Assembly (NCBI RefSeq): GCF_963678635.1
Contig: NC_087065.1
Coordinates: 29,259,252-29,323,251, forward strand
DNA: 64,000 nt
Direction of reading: 5' to 3'
Source: Symsagittifera roscoffensis
Lineage: Eukaryota; Xenacoelomorpha; Acoela; Convolutidae
Under the pieces are notes generated by a model. The model did no database searches. It was not told where the DNA came from and saw nothing but the letters and a program-made list of their open reading frames with translations. Below, one piece after another: positions 9,501 through 20,396 of this stretch; the stretch's first letter is position 1, and every line of letters begins with the position of its first letter. A program made the position numbers and the translations under genes.

Positions 9501-11054
9501 GACGGCAAAGTAAGAGCATGTCCAACTGTTCGATGTCCATTAAACACTGTCAAATGTTGATAACTGTGCGAATTCAGGCTGTTAAAAAGGAAAACACGAT
9601 CCAAGAAGGCGAAGAGGATGATGAAGACGAAGATGAAGGAGATGCCTCCAAGTATAATTTAGACAGCGACAGTGAAGCAAACGAGGATCCCGAAAAGAAA
9701 AATGATACTGTAGACACAAAAAAGTAAATGCATGATTTCTTAGATTTGATGAAGCTTGCAATTAGTAATCCTTTTTTTCGAAGAACAAGTCTCAAAGTTT
9801 GTTCACGCTCAATTTTAATTTTTCGCGGCTTGACTTTGATTCCTTTTTAAGTTCTTTTCATTTCATTACTGAAAAGGAAGGCAAACTCCACTATCGATTT
9901 CTAATTTCGAAAAACGAATTTCATTATCGGATTTCCCAGCGAAATGAAAGTTATACCTGTTGATGCAGCTTTCTCACATAGGGTTATTGTTATCAAAAAA
10001 CACCAAGCATAAATTGTTCATGAAATTCAAAGCTTCAAGGGGCTTAAATTTTTTCTTTACAATTCGAAAATTCAACTTAAAAAAAATTCAGTTTTTTTTG
10101 TGTTTCATTGCGTTCATTACTCTTTTTTTAACTGTCAGTTGGCTATGTTTAATTCCTATATTTTGTAAATTTTGTACTCCTGACCCTTGACGGTCTTTTT
10201 GGTCTTTTTTGCTTAAAAGCTTTCTTCGGCCGTAGTGATTTCGGCCTATGTTGTATAGTTTCGGGGCCCATGTTGTATAGATTTTGTGTCTTCAGACTTT
10301 TTTTTTAAAAAAAAGTTTCAATTTTGTTTTCGACTCAACGGGAGATTGTCCAAGTTTAGTCGGCTTAGTTGTCGCTCGATGAACTTTTCTGAATGCTTCT
10401 TGGACTTTTGGATATTTGTGACTTTTTTGACATTTTTTCCCGACTTTTTGGCTTACGTTTCAATTCTGCTTGCGAACTTGAAATAATTTGTCAGTGTGGT
10501 ATCGCAAGTAGTGCGAAGCTCTGCTTCGCCTTTATATAAAATATGCAACCGTTATATCCGATTTTTTGGGCTATTTACGTCTTGATCTATTTTTAAGTTT
10601 TTTTTTTTCAGAAAATCCCGAAGCCGTTCATCTTCTTCATCTTCCTCCTCAGACAGTTCTCGCAGCTCAAACTCTTCGAAATCGTCAAGGAACAGATCAC
10701 GATCGAGGTCAAGCAGAAGGAAGAGGTCACGATCGAGGACAAGGTCAAGGTCGAAGTCACGATCAAAGAATGGGGAACGGAAGGACAAGAAAAGTAGCAG
10801 TGGAAGGAGTCGTAAACGAGGCAGTTCTAGGTCTAGGTAAAACATGAACAACTTGAGGTACATTTCGGTATTTCTTCGTATTGTTAGTGTCGTTCCGAAA
10901 TTTAATTATTCGTCAGAGCTGCTGTCCACAAACTAATAGACAAGCGCGGGTTCTGTGTGTTTTCAGATCGAGATCCAAATCGGCTGGAAGTAGGAGAAAA
11001 TCATCTTCCAAGTCCAAGCGAAGCAGGCATTCAAGTCGAGATCGTAGAAGATGA
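6506..11054 (+). CDS. ZRANB2: ZRANB2-like RanBP2-type zinc finger SR splicing factor
   Basis: Nine coding exons with GT-AG junctions: 6506-6555, 6626-6678, 6830-6935, 7036-7115, 8735-8811, 9450-9509, 9578-9723, 10612-10836, 10967-11054. They sum to 885 nt, giving 294 residues plus stop with no frame break. Two RanBP2 zinc fingers are visible: DGDWTC with NFARRTECFKC in exons 1-2, and DDWRCNKCGN with NWARRNTCNVC in exons 3-4. Next come GFGGGFNDRQDVEYIDRD, a Lys-rich FGRKKKK stretch, an acidic segment with SKYNLDSDSE, and a C-terminal RS domain. Human ZRANB2 has the same order and about 320-330 residues. In that family the fingers bind single-stranded GGU RNA and the protein modulates alternative splicing in the nucleus. 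Exon 1 is short and the start is the only sensible ATG before the first finger. Introns carry a hAT MITE and dispersed repeats. Confidence 0.93.
7940..8345 (+). repeat. Dispersed intronic repeat, family A copy 1
   Basis: Shares with other copies the hairpin gtgcattc...gaatgcac, aaattcatctgctcaaagt, cagcggaataaaaactt, ccagttttctca-like and ttgcgttcattgactctttt blocks. This copy contains a local duplication of ggaaatgccgcggaaagacg at about 8067-8130. It lies in intron 4 of the ZRANB2-like gene. Confidence 0.65.
8865..9338. mobile_element. Non-autonomous hAT-type MITE
   Basis: A 474-bp element in intron 5 of the ZRANB2-like gene. Its terminal inverted repeats are cagggtgaccactt on the left and, read inverted, cagggtgatcactt on the right (13 of 14 match). 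It is flanked by a perfect 8-bp direct repeat cattcagt at 8857-8864 and 9339-9346. An 8-bp target-site duplication and CAGGG-type ends are the hallmark of the hAT superfamily. There is no coding capacity. The left 100 bp is packed with ggtcact/agtgacc words in both orientations, as in subterminal transposase-binding repeats. Confidence 0.88.
9835..10150 (+). repeat. Dispersed intronic repeat, family A copy 2 (partial)
   Basis: Carries ggaaggcaaactccactatcgattt, ttcccagcgaaatgaaag, cctgttgatgcagctttctca and ttgcgttcattactctttttt, matching the other family A copies. It lies in intron 7 of the ZRANB2-like gene. Confidence 0.55.
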
Positions 11055-11193
11055 TCTTGCCAAGAATTACTTGCATTTGATCTCTGGCTGCACTACTTGG
11101 CCATTCTCTAAATTAATTGACTGTGCTGATTCGTTGGGGTATTTGTCTTCGCCAATCTCTGAAGCCTATTTTGTATTGCATAATAGAGTTGTT

Positions 11194-11199
11194 AATAAA
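11194..11199 (+). terminator. Polyadenylation signal of the ZRANB2-like gene
   Basis: AATAAA, 140 bp after the stop codon and about 340 bp before the RPS18 start. It is the first such hexamer downstream of the gene. Confidence 0.5.
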
Positions 11200-11528
11200 A
11201 ATGTTGTGGGAGACAGTTTATTTTTGAGTGTCGCGAGCTAATCGCTTGAAAATCTATTTCAACCACGGAGAAATAATCCATTTTTATCCATATCTTATAT
11301 TGGGAGGTTCAATTCTGTTGATTGGTGTAGTAATTGTTTACTCACAAAGAATTTAGGAGGCCATTCAGTTTTCTCGCATTCTCTTGCGAGTGGAAGTGCT
11401 TATGTAGCTTTATCTTCACTTAAGACCTCGTAATATCTTTGTTTTACTTGCCTAAGTAATACCGAGGTGAAATAATTTGAGTTTTTTCGGTAAACGTGTA
11501 CATTGCTGCTTTCACTGAAGTAAATGCT

Positions 11529-11546
11529 TTTTCTTTCAGATTTGCA
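11529..11546 (+). promoter_or_regulatory. Pyrimidine tract and AG before RPS18 start
   Basis: The sequence ctttttctttcag is followed 6 bp later by the ATG. It can be read as a 5' TOP-like transcription start, common for ribosomal protein genes, or as a splice acceptor for a 5' UTR exon or spliced leader. The very short distance to the ATG and the closeness of the upstream gene favour the acceptor reading. Confidence 0.45.
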
Positions 11547-14500
11547 ATGTCAGCTCTGGTTGAACCCGAAAAATTTCAGCACATCTTGCGTCTGTTTAAC
11601 ACAAACATTGATGGAAAGGATAAGATCTCACATGCTTTAACAGTAGTGAGGGGAATTGGCCATGCCTATGCTCTGCTGGTGTGCAAGAAGGCAGACATCC
11701 ACCCGTGCAAAAAGGCGGGAGAGTTGACTGAGCGCGAGATCGAGCAGATGACCTTGGTGATCAACAACCCCTTGGAGTACAAGATTCCCCACTTCTTTCT
11801 CAACAGGTAACTGGGCCGCATAACTCTATACCAATTCATCATTTGAAACTTCAGAAGAGCAAAATTTTCATTGAAAAGTGTTCAATTAACTACTATTGCT
11901 TGAAAGTTTTTGCCGAATATTGTTTTACGTTTCCAAATGCTATCGTGTCATGATCGCAAATTACAAATAAAAGTCGAACTACAAGATACAACCTGGTACT
12001 GGATTTTTTCCTGATTAAAAAACTTTGTTCAAATGTCTCATCTCGTATGAGAGGCCTTTCTACATTAACAGACTTATTTTGAGGCTATTAAATTCCCGTA
12101 CTAAGTGATTTTATAAAATTTCAATTTTTTCATCGTTTTTTGTTTGCTTTCTTCAGCTAACGTTGATATGTTGATTAGTCTTAAAATAATTTGGTTCGTT
12201 TTTAAGAGTAATGAACATAGTGAAGACTTTTATATAGGTCTTACTGATTTTTTTTTGCTTTTTTCTCAGGAAAAAGTTATAAAATATTGATGCACTTAAG
12301 TATCTATGCACTTTTTGAGTTCAATTGAAATTAATCTGCTTAAATTGGAATTTAATTTGTAGATTTCTATCGGAATATAAACTTAACCTATTGATCCAGT
12401 TTTCTCTGGATCAGTTTTCTCTAGGGTTCATGTTATCAAAAAAAGCGCCAATCATAAATTGTTTTAGAAAATTAAAGAGCTTTAAGGGCATCTATTTTTT
12501 TCTTTGGAATTCGAAAGTTGAGATTATTGCAAAAAAGTCTGTTTTTTTAAATGTTTACTTGCATTCATTACTTTTTTCCAATCTTGGATTGGCTTCTAGT
12601 TTTGAAAGTGGATTTTAATTTTCAGATTTCCCAGTGGAGTAAAAAATTTATCTATTGATCAAATTTTCTCAAATTTCATTAAGTGTAATAAACGTAGTGA
12701 AGACTCTTATATAGGTCTTGGTGGTTTTTTTTCCAGGAGAAAGTCCTAAAATGATCTACAGAGGTGCATTCATTCATATTGATGAAAGTGACGTAAATAG
12801 CACTCTCGAAATACGAACTTGGAAATGGCGCAAAAAACGTGAACGATTTCTAGTTTCGAAAGTGGAATTTAATTTTTAGATATCCTACGGATTCAAAACT
12901 TTACTTTTTCATCCAGTTTTCTCAAGTTGGGTTAAGGTTATTAAAAAAGCGCCAATCATAAATTGTTCTAAAAATTCAACGAGATTAAAGGGCATCAATT
13001 TTTTTCCTTGAAGTTGAAAGTTAAGATTTTTAAAGAAAATCAGTGTTTTTTAAATTTACTTGCGTTCATTACTCTTTTCCAATCTTCGATCAATTTTGGT
13101 CAAGTTCATCAGTAAAGTCAGTCAAAATTTTTCTAGAATTTCAAAGAGCTCTAAAGGCGTGTATTTTTTCTTTGCAATTCCAAAAACAAGTATTTTTTCA
13201 TGTTAAAAAGTATTCAAAAACAAGTAGTATTTTTTGCTGTTAAATTGCGTTAAGTTTGACTGACGATTTCACTCACGACAAAAACCTTACAAGATAAATT
13301 TCCCCACAACTAAGTTCACCATAGGATTAAATTATTTTCAAATTCAGAATAGAATTGAAAAACACAGCCGGTTGGTAAATTATTTCAATGAATGGAAAAA
13401 AAATATATTTTTAATCACCAATAGAACAAGGATAGCTGGATGCTGTTCATGTAGCACAGAACGTTCCGACCTTTTCATACTCTTTTTACACAAGCAAAGC
13501 TTGTGTTTAAGTGTAATTATTGTAGTGAAGACTTTTCTTTTACAGGTCGTGCTGATTTTTGTTTCGTTTTTTTTTTCCTTAGGAAAAGTCTTAAGTCTCT
13601 TATAACTACAGATTGGCATTCATACATATTGATGCATTTATGAATGCACTTAGATGTGTATGCAATTTTAGATTTCAATTGAAATTCATCTGCTGAAGTT
13701 GACTGAAATAGAACTCCCCAAATACGAACGTCTTATTGGGCGCGAAAAAACGTGAATGATTATTTATTTACCTTTTGATCCAGTTTTCTCTAGTTGGTTT
13801 CAAGTTATCAAAACGGCGCCAGTTATAAATTGTTCTAGAAATCCAAAAAGTTTAATTGGCATCTATTTTTTTTCTTCGAAATTCGAAAGTTAGGATTTTT
13901 TTTAAAAAAATTCAGTGTTTTTTTTTCTTGTTAACTTGCGTTCATTACTCTTTTCCAATCTTCGATTGGCTATGGTCTATCGACAAAGTCTCCTCATATC
14001 TCGTCATTTGAAGGCAAAGATTTTTTTCAGGTATAAGGGGAATTTTTTATTCGCGCGATAAGCATAGGGTATTGCAATTGGATACAAATTTTTACCCGTA
14101 ATTAACTTTTTTCACAGAATTCACTACTGGACTCAGTCAGCTCTTTGTCATCATTGCAATTCCTCCTCATCTCTGTTGCCAATGTTATGCATGGTTTGAG
14201 TTTTTCAGTATTTTAAAAACCCGTCTTTTTGAAATTCGTTTTTTTTTATGTTGGTTGTAGTTTTTCCAACCCGATTTTTTGTTGTTTTTATGTTCGGCTT
14301 AAGTTTCGGCCTATTGTATATCGGCTTAGTGGACTCTTATTGCGGCGTTTCATGGGCGAAAAATTTTTCTCTGTAGAGTGAAATCGGCAATTTATTAGCA
14401 TATGTTGCTGCGTTATTGGTGGCTAGTTTTTGAGGATTTAAAGTATCCGTGGCTGAGTGGTTAGTGCGTGAGACTCAAATTTGCTATGTCGCAGATTCGA

Positions 14501-17500
14501 ATCCGACACGTAGCCGAGTATTTGCTAATTCGAGGTTTATTTCTAGTTTTTCCTTTTTCACTTGAAAGAGCCGCTTTTTGGTCGTATTCTCGCAAGTGTT
14601 TGCAAAGCAAACTTTCGCTTCTGTGTAATAAAAATAATCATAATGAGACAGGCGAAGAATTTTTATTCTACCCGAAGTCGCAAATAAAAAATGCTCATTT
14701 GGTGACATTTTTAGTATATTTCAATTTAATCATATTTATGCCTGCTTAAGCATTTTGATAGCACTTGTTGTTGCTTTGTTTATGGATAGTGTTAGGTCCT
14801 ACCTGAAGAAACCGGTAATATGAAAATGCATGGGTTTTTTTTTGCAAAGCTTTGGAAAGTTTTTGCTCTTCGCGGAAATTTCAACTTTTCTAAAAAAAAC
14901 TACCGTTTTTCAAAAAAATTGTGCCAATGGACAATCCGGCTGCCCTTCTATGTGCCTGTACATTTAGCTAGTTTCTTTTTATTTACCCCACGTTCTACGG
15001 CTTTCGAAAGTTTCAGTAGAAGGATTTTTGACCTATGTTTTGAGTTTTTTCATTTTCTCAATGCATAAATTTCTCAATGCATGAATGGAATAGTGAGAGC
15101 TTTGCCTCTGTGTTATTATTTGATTATTAATACACAGACGGCATCTATGGATTAAATGTAAAAAACTAAATGCATAATTTTCCGAAAATGGATTCAATGT
15201 AAAAAACAAATGATGGGGATACCCGCTTTTCTCAAGCAGTTATTCCCTAAATTCGGTAGAAATATTATGGCCTCAAAAAAGCCAACTTTTTGACATTTTG
15301 CTTAATTTTAAAAACTTTTTTCTAAAACTACCCCGCCAAATCGGAGATTTATGGTTTTGACCGAAAGAAAAGCCGATGTTTCATCCTTGTCTCCAAAACT
15401 ACTGCTTCAATTTGATATTACGGGTTCAATTTAAAAATCAGGGCTAGGAACTTTTCCCTGCTAGAGGTTATACCCATGCTTAAGTAGAGAAAAGTTTATG
15501 GGCTTAAAAAGTCAAGTTTTTCATTTTGTGATCGTTTATTGGAATTTCTTTTTTTTTTGAAAACTACACAGCCAAATCTGAGATAGAGAATTCAAATGGA
15601 ATAGTGAGAGCGAGTTGTAGTTTTTTCCTTCTAATACGCGTCTAATATCCTAATATGCAGAGAAATTACTAAGGTTTTGCGTGAAGTTCTTTTTTTGAAA
15701 TATTGGAAATTACCCATTTCCGTATCAGTACTAAATGTAATCATATTTATGCCTGTTTAAGCATTTTGATAGCACTTGTTGTTGCTTTGTTTATGGATAG
15801 TGTTAGGTCCTATCTGAAGAAACCGGTAATATGAAAATGCATGGGTTTTGTTTCATTGCAAAGCTTTAGAAAGTTTTTGCTCTTTTCGCGGAAATTTCAT
15901 TTTTTCTAAAAAAAAAAAACTAACATTTTTCAAAATGTCGTGCCAATGGACAAACCGGCTGCCCTTCTATGTGCCTGTACATTTAACTAGTTTCTTTTTA
16001 GTTACCCCACGTTCTACGTCTTTCGAAATTTTCAGTAGAAGAATTTTTGACCTATGTTTTGAGTTTTTTCATTTTCTCAATGCGTAAATTTCTCAATGCA
16101 TGAATGGAATAGTGAGGGCTTTGCCTCTGTATTATTATTTGATTATTATTACACAGACGGCATCTATGGATTAAATGTAAAAAACTAAATGCATAAATTT
16201 CCGAAGATGGATTCAATGTAAAAAACAAATGATGGGGATACCCGCTTTTCTCAAGCAGTTATTCCCTAAATTCGGTAGAATTATTATGGCCTGAAAAGGC
16301 CACTTTTTTGACATTTTGCTTAATTCTTGAAACTTTTTTCTAAAACTACCCCGCCAAATCGGAGATTATGGTTTTGACCGAAAGAAAAGCCGATGTTTCA
16401 TCCTTGTCTCCAAAACTACTGCTTCAATTTGATATTACGGGCTCAATTTAAAAATCAGGGCTGGGAACTTTTCCCTGCTAGAGGTTATACCCATGCTTAA
16501 GTAGAGAAAAGTTTATGGGCTTAAAAAGTCAAGTTTTTCATTTTTTGATCGTTTATTGGAATTTCTTTTTTTTTCGAAAACTACCCAGCCAAATCTGAGA
16601 TAGAGAATTCAATTTGAATAGTGAGAGCGAGTTGTAGTTTTTTCCTTCAAATACGCGTCTAATATCCTAATATGCAGAGAAATTACTAAGGTTTTGCGTG
16701 AAGTTCATTTTTTGAAATATTGGAAATTACCCATTTCCGTATCAGTACTAAATGTGATTAAAAATATTAAAACTGGATTATCCAGCATTAGGCGGGCCAC
16801 TAGCTTACTTTTAAGTGACCGTGGCGCAGATGCGAGGACGCAAGTGAAACTCCTAATTATCAGGTCAGAGTTGCAAATCCGGAACATTGAATGGGTTTTT
16901 TTTGCTGGATTTTTGCTGCTTTATTGGTGGTTAGTGTTTAGTCTGTTTTTCTTACAATTTTCTTCCCTCGTGTCTGTGAAGCGCAGCTTTGCCTCTGTGT
17001 AATAATAATCAAATAATAATAATTAACCTTGGGATAAGCAAGGGTATCACAATCGGCTACTATACTTTTTTCCCGTAAACAACTTTGTCCACAGGATCTT
17101 CACTTCTGCTAATGATTTTCTAAATTTAATTAAAAGTACTATCTTGTAAGTACTAATTTGTTCAAGCCTGTTTCAGGTTGTAATTATGTTTTCAAAAAAG
17201 TTTCTAATTTTTTTTCGGGGTTGTGGTATTCGTCCTAGTTTCTGTCGGTTCATCTTCCGTTTTTAACGCCATTTTTATCTGGTAGGATTTTTATTGGTTT
17301 ACTTTTCATAGCATGGGTTTTGTTCCAATTTGAACAGTTTTTAGAATAACTGCAACTTCGCAAATTGTAAATTTACTATGATTTTGAGTTTATGTTATAT
17401 CGACTTAGTCAACTTATTTTGAGTAATTTCGAGGGCAATTTATTTCCTTTTGAGATTGTTTGTTTCAATCGGATGGGTCCCAAACGCTTTTAAAATGTAT

Positions 17501-19964
17501 GAAGTTTTTATGACAGCAGTTTTGTTTTCGGCTTCATCCGATACAATTTTGAGTTCTAAGTTAAGGTAATTTTTTCCAACATATTTTTTAATTTTTTTTA
17601 ACTCAACTTTTTTTTCATTCACCTGTTTTGTACCGCAAAGTGTGACTTGCATCGCAAGTGTTGTGAAGCTCCGCTTCGGCTCTGTTTTTTTGATAATAAA
17701 AATCATAATAATACCAATAGTGAGTGTGTTTTCATGTAGAGAGAAACTTGATACGTTTTATTTTTTTTTCGGTATGAACGGTTTCTGCTCAGATATTTCG
17801 GCTTTGTTACTGCTTGGTCAGTTTTTTTTTCGATGCTTATTTTGCAGTCTATTCTGTGGCCATTTTTTTTCTTCGAAACTATCTTTATACATTTTGATTG
17901 ATCTGGTTGCATCTTGAATTATAGAATTTCGATATCATTCTTTTTGGCTGATGGTTTTTGGCTTTTGTTATTAATTAAGCACTCGGTTTAGTTTGCGAAA
18001 TGTGTTAACCACCTTGCGTTAAGTACATCTATGGCAGTCGTTGACACTATATGGGCAGTACATGTTTTCGCAATTTTTGGCGAAATTTTTTAGTTGAATT
18101 TTAGCTTATAGACTGCCGGCCTTAATTCCGTCGCCCTTTGACTGCCGTCTTTTATTCCGTTGGCTTAAATTATTTTGAAATTCGATTAGACCTTGGTGTC
18201 AATTTTTCAAGCGATCACGTTAAATACAATTTGAGGGCTTGAAAACAACTTTTCATTACATTTAAACATTAATAACTTTTGATTTTGTTCAATTTTCTAG
18301 ATTTTTTTCAAGGGTAAACATCGTTCGAATTCCTCTTTGCTAGTTGTTCGGTGTCTTGCTGTTTTAATTATGGATTGTTGTAGCTAAGTGGTGCGAAAAT
18401 CAGCTTTGCGTCTGTGTTAAAAACCTTGATTTTTAAAGTTTCTTACAGCTCAAGCTTCTATGAAATTTTTCGGCTCAACGATGGTCTATCCACATAGTGT
18501 CGATCTAAATACCGCTGCGAAACTTTTTTACGGCTATTTTTATTCTGACAATTGTCTTTATTGATACGGTTTTCTCTAAGTGAGTTGTCACTCGAGACAA
18601 AATAATTATTTAGGGGGGATAAAATATGCCTTTTTTAGAATTATTTTTGATTGCAAAATAAATTGACCTGAAAGCAAAAAAATTGTATAATAATTATGGT
18701 AATAATTTTTTTTACTCTTGCGATTAGCAAGGTTATGGCACGCGGGTACTAGACTTTTTCCTCAAATAACTTTATTCACAGGATCTCGAATTTCAGGTGA
18801 TCCATCAATATTTACGTTGGAATTCGTCCCTCAACTGGCATATTTTGAGCATGTGTGCATTTAAAATTCTCGTTCTTTTCGAAACTGTCTAAAGTTGATT
18901 GTAACTTAACGAACTCCGATTTTTTGAAATTTTTTATCGGCTCCAAAGTTTTTGTCCTAAATTATATCGGCTTTGTGTCCGCATCAGCGTCATTTGAGCT
19001 AATAGTTTTTCTAAGTGTGTGTTTTTTGAGAGAGGGGACTACATTTGTTTTTCGAGTTACAAGTTTTTTGATTAAAACATTTTTTTTCCGGCTCAAAAGG
19101 TTTCTTTTCAAGTATTTTCACCTTTGTGACCGATTCGTATATTTTTGCGAGAGCTAGTGTCTCAAGTTTCCTAATCCATAACAAACGCTTTCTCACGAAA
19201 TATATGCTGTGCGCCTGTTTGACATGCATGTTTTATTCGGAATCCATTTTCAAATCTAATACGTGGCTAGGGTTGAAGTTATTCACTTCCGGTATTATAC
19301 GATTGATCTGAGTTTATAATATTTTACCAACCATTCAGTTTTTTGGTGTCTCTTATTTTGTCGGCTTGCCTGCAATGCCATGTTTTTGGTTGATCACAGG
19401 TGACACGAAGTGCCGCTTCGCCTCTGTTTAATAGCTTCGCTTCTGTGTTAAATTTTGCTGTTTTAAGCAAGACGCTTATTTTGATATATTGTATTGAGTT
19501 TGAACGGGTGCTTACGTAATTAATGCTCAAATCAATCCGGAGAAAACTACCTATTTTCAGGGCGAACAAAACTGAGCCATAATAATTATTTAAAGTATCC
19601 TTGCATCTTTTGTCTTTGACAATTTTTTATCGCAAAATCTAACCCAATTTGAGGCGAATTTGAGGATTTCACAAATTTTTAGAAGGTATCTTTAAACTGC
19701 ATACTTATCTACACTGCTTTATTGAACAGCAGCCATAAATAAGATATTCTGATGTTAAACAGACGACGTGACATCAAGGACGGCAAATCTGGGCAGCTTA
19801 TCTCCAATGCTCTGGACAACAAGTTGCGAGAGGACTTGGAAAGAATGAAGAAGATCAGGTGCCACCGAGGTCTAAGACACTTCTGGGGACTGAGAGTGAG
19901 AGGTCAACACACCAAGACCACCGGCAGAAGGGGACGGACTGTGGGTGTGTCCAAGAAGAAGTAG
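11547..19964 (+). CDS. RPS18: 40S ribosomal protein S18 (uS13)
   Basis: Two coding exons, 11547-11806 and 19763-19964, joined through an AG/A split Arg codon; 462 nt, 153 residues plus stop. Hallmarks include [20 protein letters not shown] and [10 protein letters not shown] in exon 1, and [40 protein letters not shown] and the GVSKKK end in exon 2. Human RPS18 has 152 residues. The protein sits in the head of the small ribosomal subunit and forms bridges to the large subunit near the P-site tRNA. Exon 1 is somewhat divergent ([20 protein letters not shown]), while exon 2 is almost invariant. The intron of about 7,956 bp is extreme for a ribosomal protein gene and is filled with repeats. No stop or frameshift is present, so the gene looks functional. 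Confidence 0.95.
12205..12615 (+). repeat. Dispersed intronic repeat, family A copy 3
   Basis: Runs from tagtgaagacttttatataggtct to tttccaatcttggattggct. It includes aattgaaattaatctgct, ccagttttctc, gcgccaatcataaattgtt and ttgcattcattact. It lies in the RPS18 intron and is followed directly by another copy. Confidence 0.65.
12685..13110 (+). repeat. Dispersed intronic repeat, family A copy 4
   Basis: Starts with gtagtgaagactcttatataggtct and runs through gtgcattcattcatattgatg, aaacgtgaacgatttctagtttcg, gcgccaatcataaattgttct and ttgcgttcattactcttttcc. The hairpin is truncated compared with other copies. Confidence 0.65.
13515..13985 (+). repeat. Dispersed intronic repeat, family A copy 5
   Basis: Same block order as the other copies, with the complete hairpin region gcattcatacatattgatgc...atgaatgcac at about 13615-13650, then ccttttgatccagttttctc and ttgcgttcattactcttttccaa. 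Confidence 0.65.
14055..14130 (+). repeat. Dispersed intronic repeat, family B copy 1
   Basis: Resembles 17027-17105 and 18715-18790: a gataagca-like word, gggtat, a tact/tacaaattttt run, cccgtaaataact-like and tt(c/t)cacag. Only about 75 bp is shared and its nature is unknown. Confidence 0.4.
14443..14645 (+). mobile_element. tRNA-derived SINE
   Basis: The head (14443-14515) resembles a tRNA: an A box in ccgtggctgagtggttagtgcg and a B box in gcagattcgaatccgac (consensus GGTTCGAATCC). A body follows, then a tail ending cttctgtgtaataaaaataatcata. The tail word also ends a second copy at about 17000 and recurs alone elsewhere in these introns. About 200 bp with A and B boxes, body and a short AT-rich repeat tail is typical SINE layout. 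No clear target-site duplication was found. Confidence 0.6.
14728..15738. repeat. 1 kb tandem duplication, unit 1
   Basis: Unit of about 1,011 bp starting aatcatatttatgcctg, followed directly by a second copy at 15739. The copies differ by scattered substitutions and small indels. Each includes a ctctgtgt...acacagac hairpin (near 15107-15130) and the tctgtgtta tail word. No coding function is evident. Confidence 0.85.
15739..16757. repeat. 1 kb tandem duplication, unit 2
   Basis: Second copy of the unit at 14728-15738, ending near agtactaaatgtgatt. The open frames seen in both units (for example 14820-15068 and 15848-16087) are shared noise of the repeat, not genes: low-complexity Phe-rich peptides with no family resemblance. 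Confidence 0.85.
16815..17033 (+). mobile_element. tRNA-derived SINE, second copy
   Basis: Head with gtgaccgtggcgcagatgcg (A-box-like) and gagttgcaaatccgg (degenerate B box), body, then the tail gctttgcctctgtgtaataa and aataat repeats. Same layout as 14443-14645 but more diverged in the head. It follows the 1 kb tandem repeat. Confidence 0.55.
17027..17105 (+). repeat. Dispersed intronic repeat, family B copy 2
   Basis: Block gataagcaagggtatcacaa, then tactatacttttttcccgta, then ccacaggatct; also seen at 18715-18790 and, weaker, at 14055-14130. Confidence 0.45.
17106..18714. other. RPS18 intron, unassigned AT-rich stretch
   Basis: No coding signal. It contains SINE-tail-like words near 17650-17700 (gctccgcttcggctctgttt) and 18385-18420 (cagctttgcgtctgtgttaa) without recognisable heads, and long T runs. 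Antisense and sense frames here are low-complexity. Confidence 0.5.
18715..18790 (+). repeat. Dispersed intronic repeat, family B copy 3
   Basis: gcgattagcaaggttatggc, then tactagactttttcctcaaa, then tattcacaggatct, matching 17027-17105. Confidence 0.45.
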
Positions 19965-20396
19965 AGGATAGCACCAATCCAGCTGAAGCAGGAAGATCCA
20001 GTTGCTATTCAGTACTATTTGTGCTCATTTAAATTTGTTCACGTTTTCGTGCAGTGTGCATAATGACAGTGACGTGCCGCAAATAGTCCGAATTAAACTG
20101 TTCAACTTGCACTCTGTTTTCTACCGCCAGTTTGTTCGTTTGAACATAGAACAGTTCACACCAAGTCTTGAGTTGCTGCGTTAGTTTGACGTGTGTGCAT
20201 TCTAGAATGTTCTTAGATTTCGCCAGTGTTGAGAAAATATCAGCAAAATTATAAGACTAATTCATAGCACGCTGTTGTAACTTTCAGATCAGATTGAGTT
20301 TGGTCTTGTGTCAGTAATCAAGCTCAACACAACAGAAAGCGAAAAACTCAACTTACTTTTACGCAGAGACATCGACAGGTGAGGTTAGGCGAGGGG

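Noticed and set aside
9574-9795. Minus-strand serine-rich frame
   Set aside because: Antisense of the acidic exon 7 of the ZRANB2-like gene.
10552-10863. Minus-strand frame rich in Leu, Asp and Arg
   Set aside because: Exact antisense of the RS-domain exon of the ZRANB2-like gene; the composition is explained by the RS repeats.
14443-14515. Functional tRNA gene
   Set aside because: It has A and B boxes but a poor cloverleaf and a SINE-like body and tail follow, so a SINE head is the better reading.
14820-16087. Two similar Phe-rich plus-strand ORFs as a duplicated gene
   Set aside because: Both lie within the 1 kb non-coding tandem repeat in the RPS18 intron, with low-complexity peptides.
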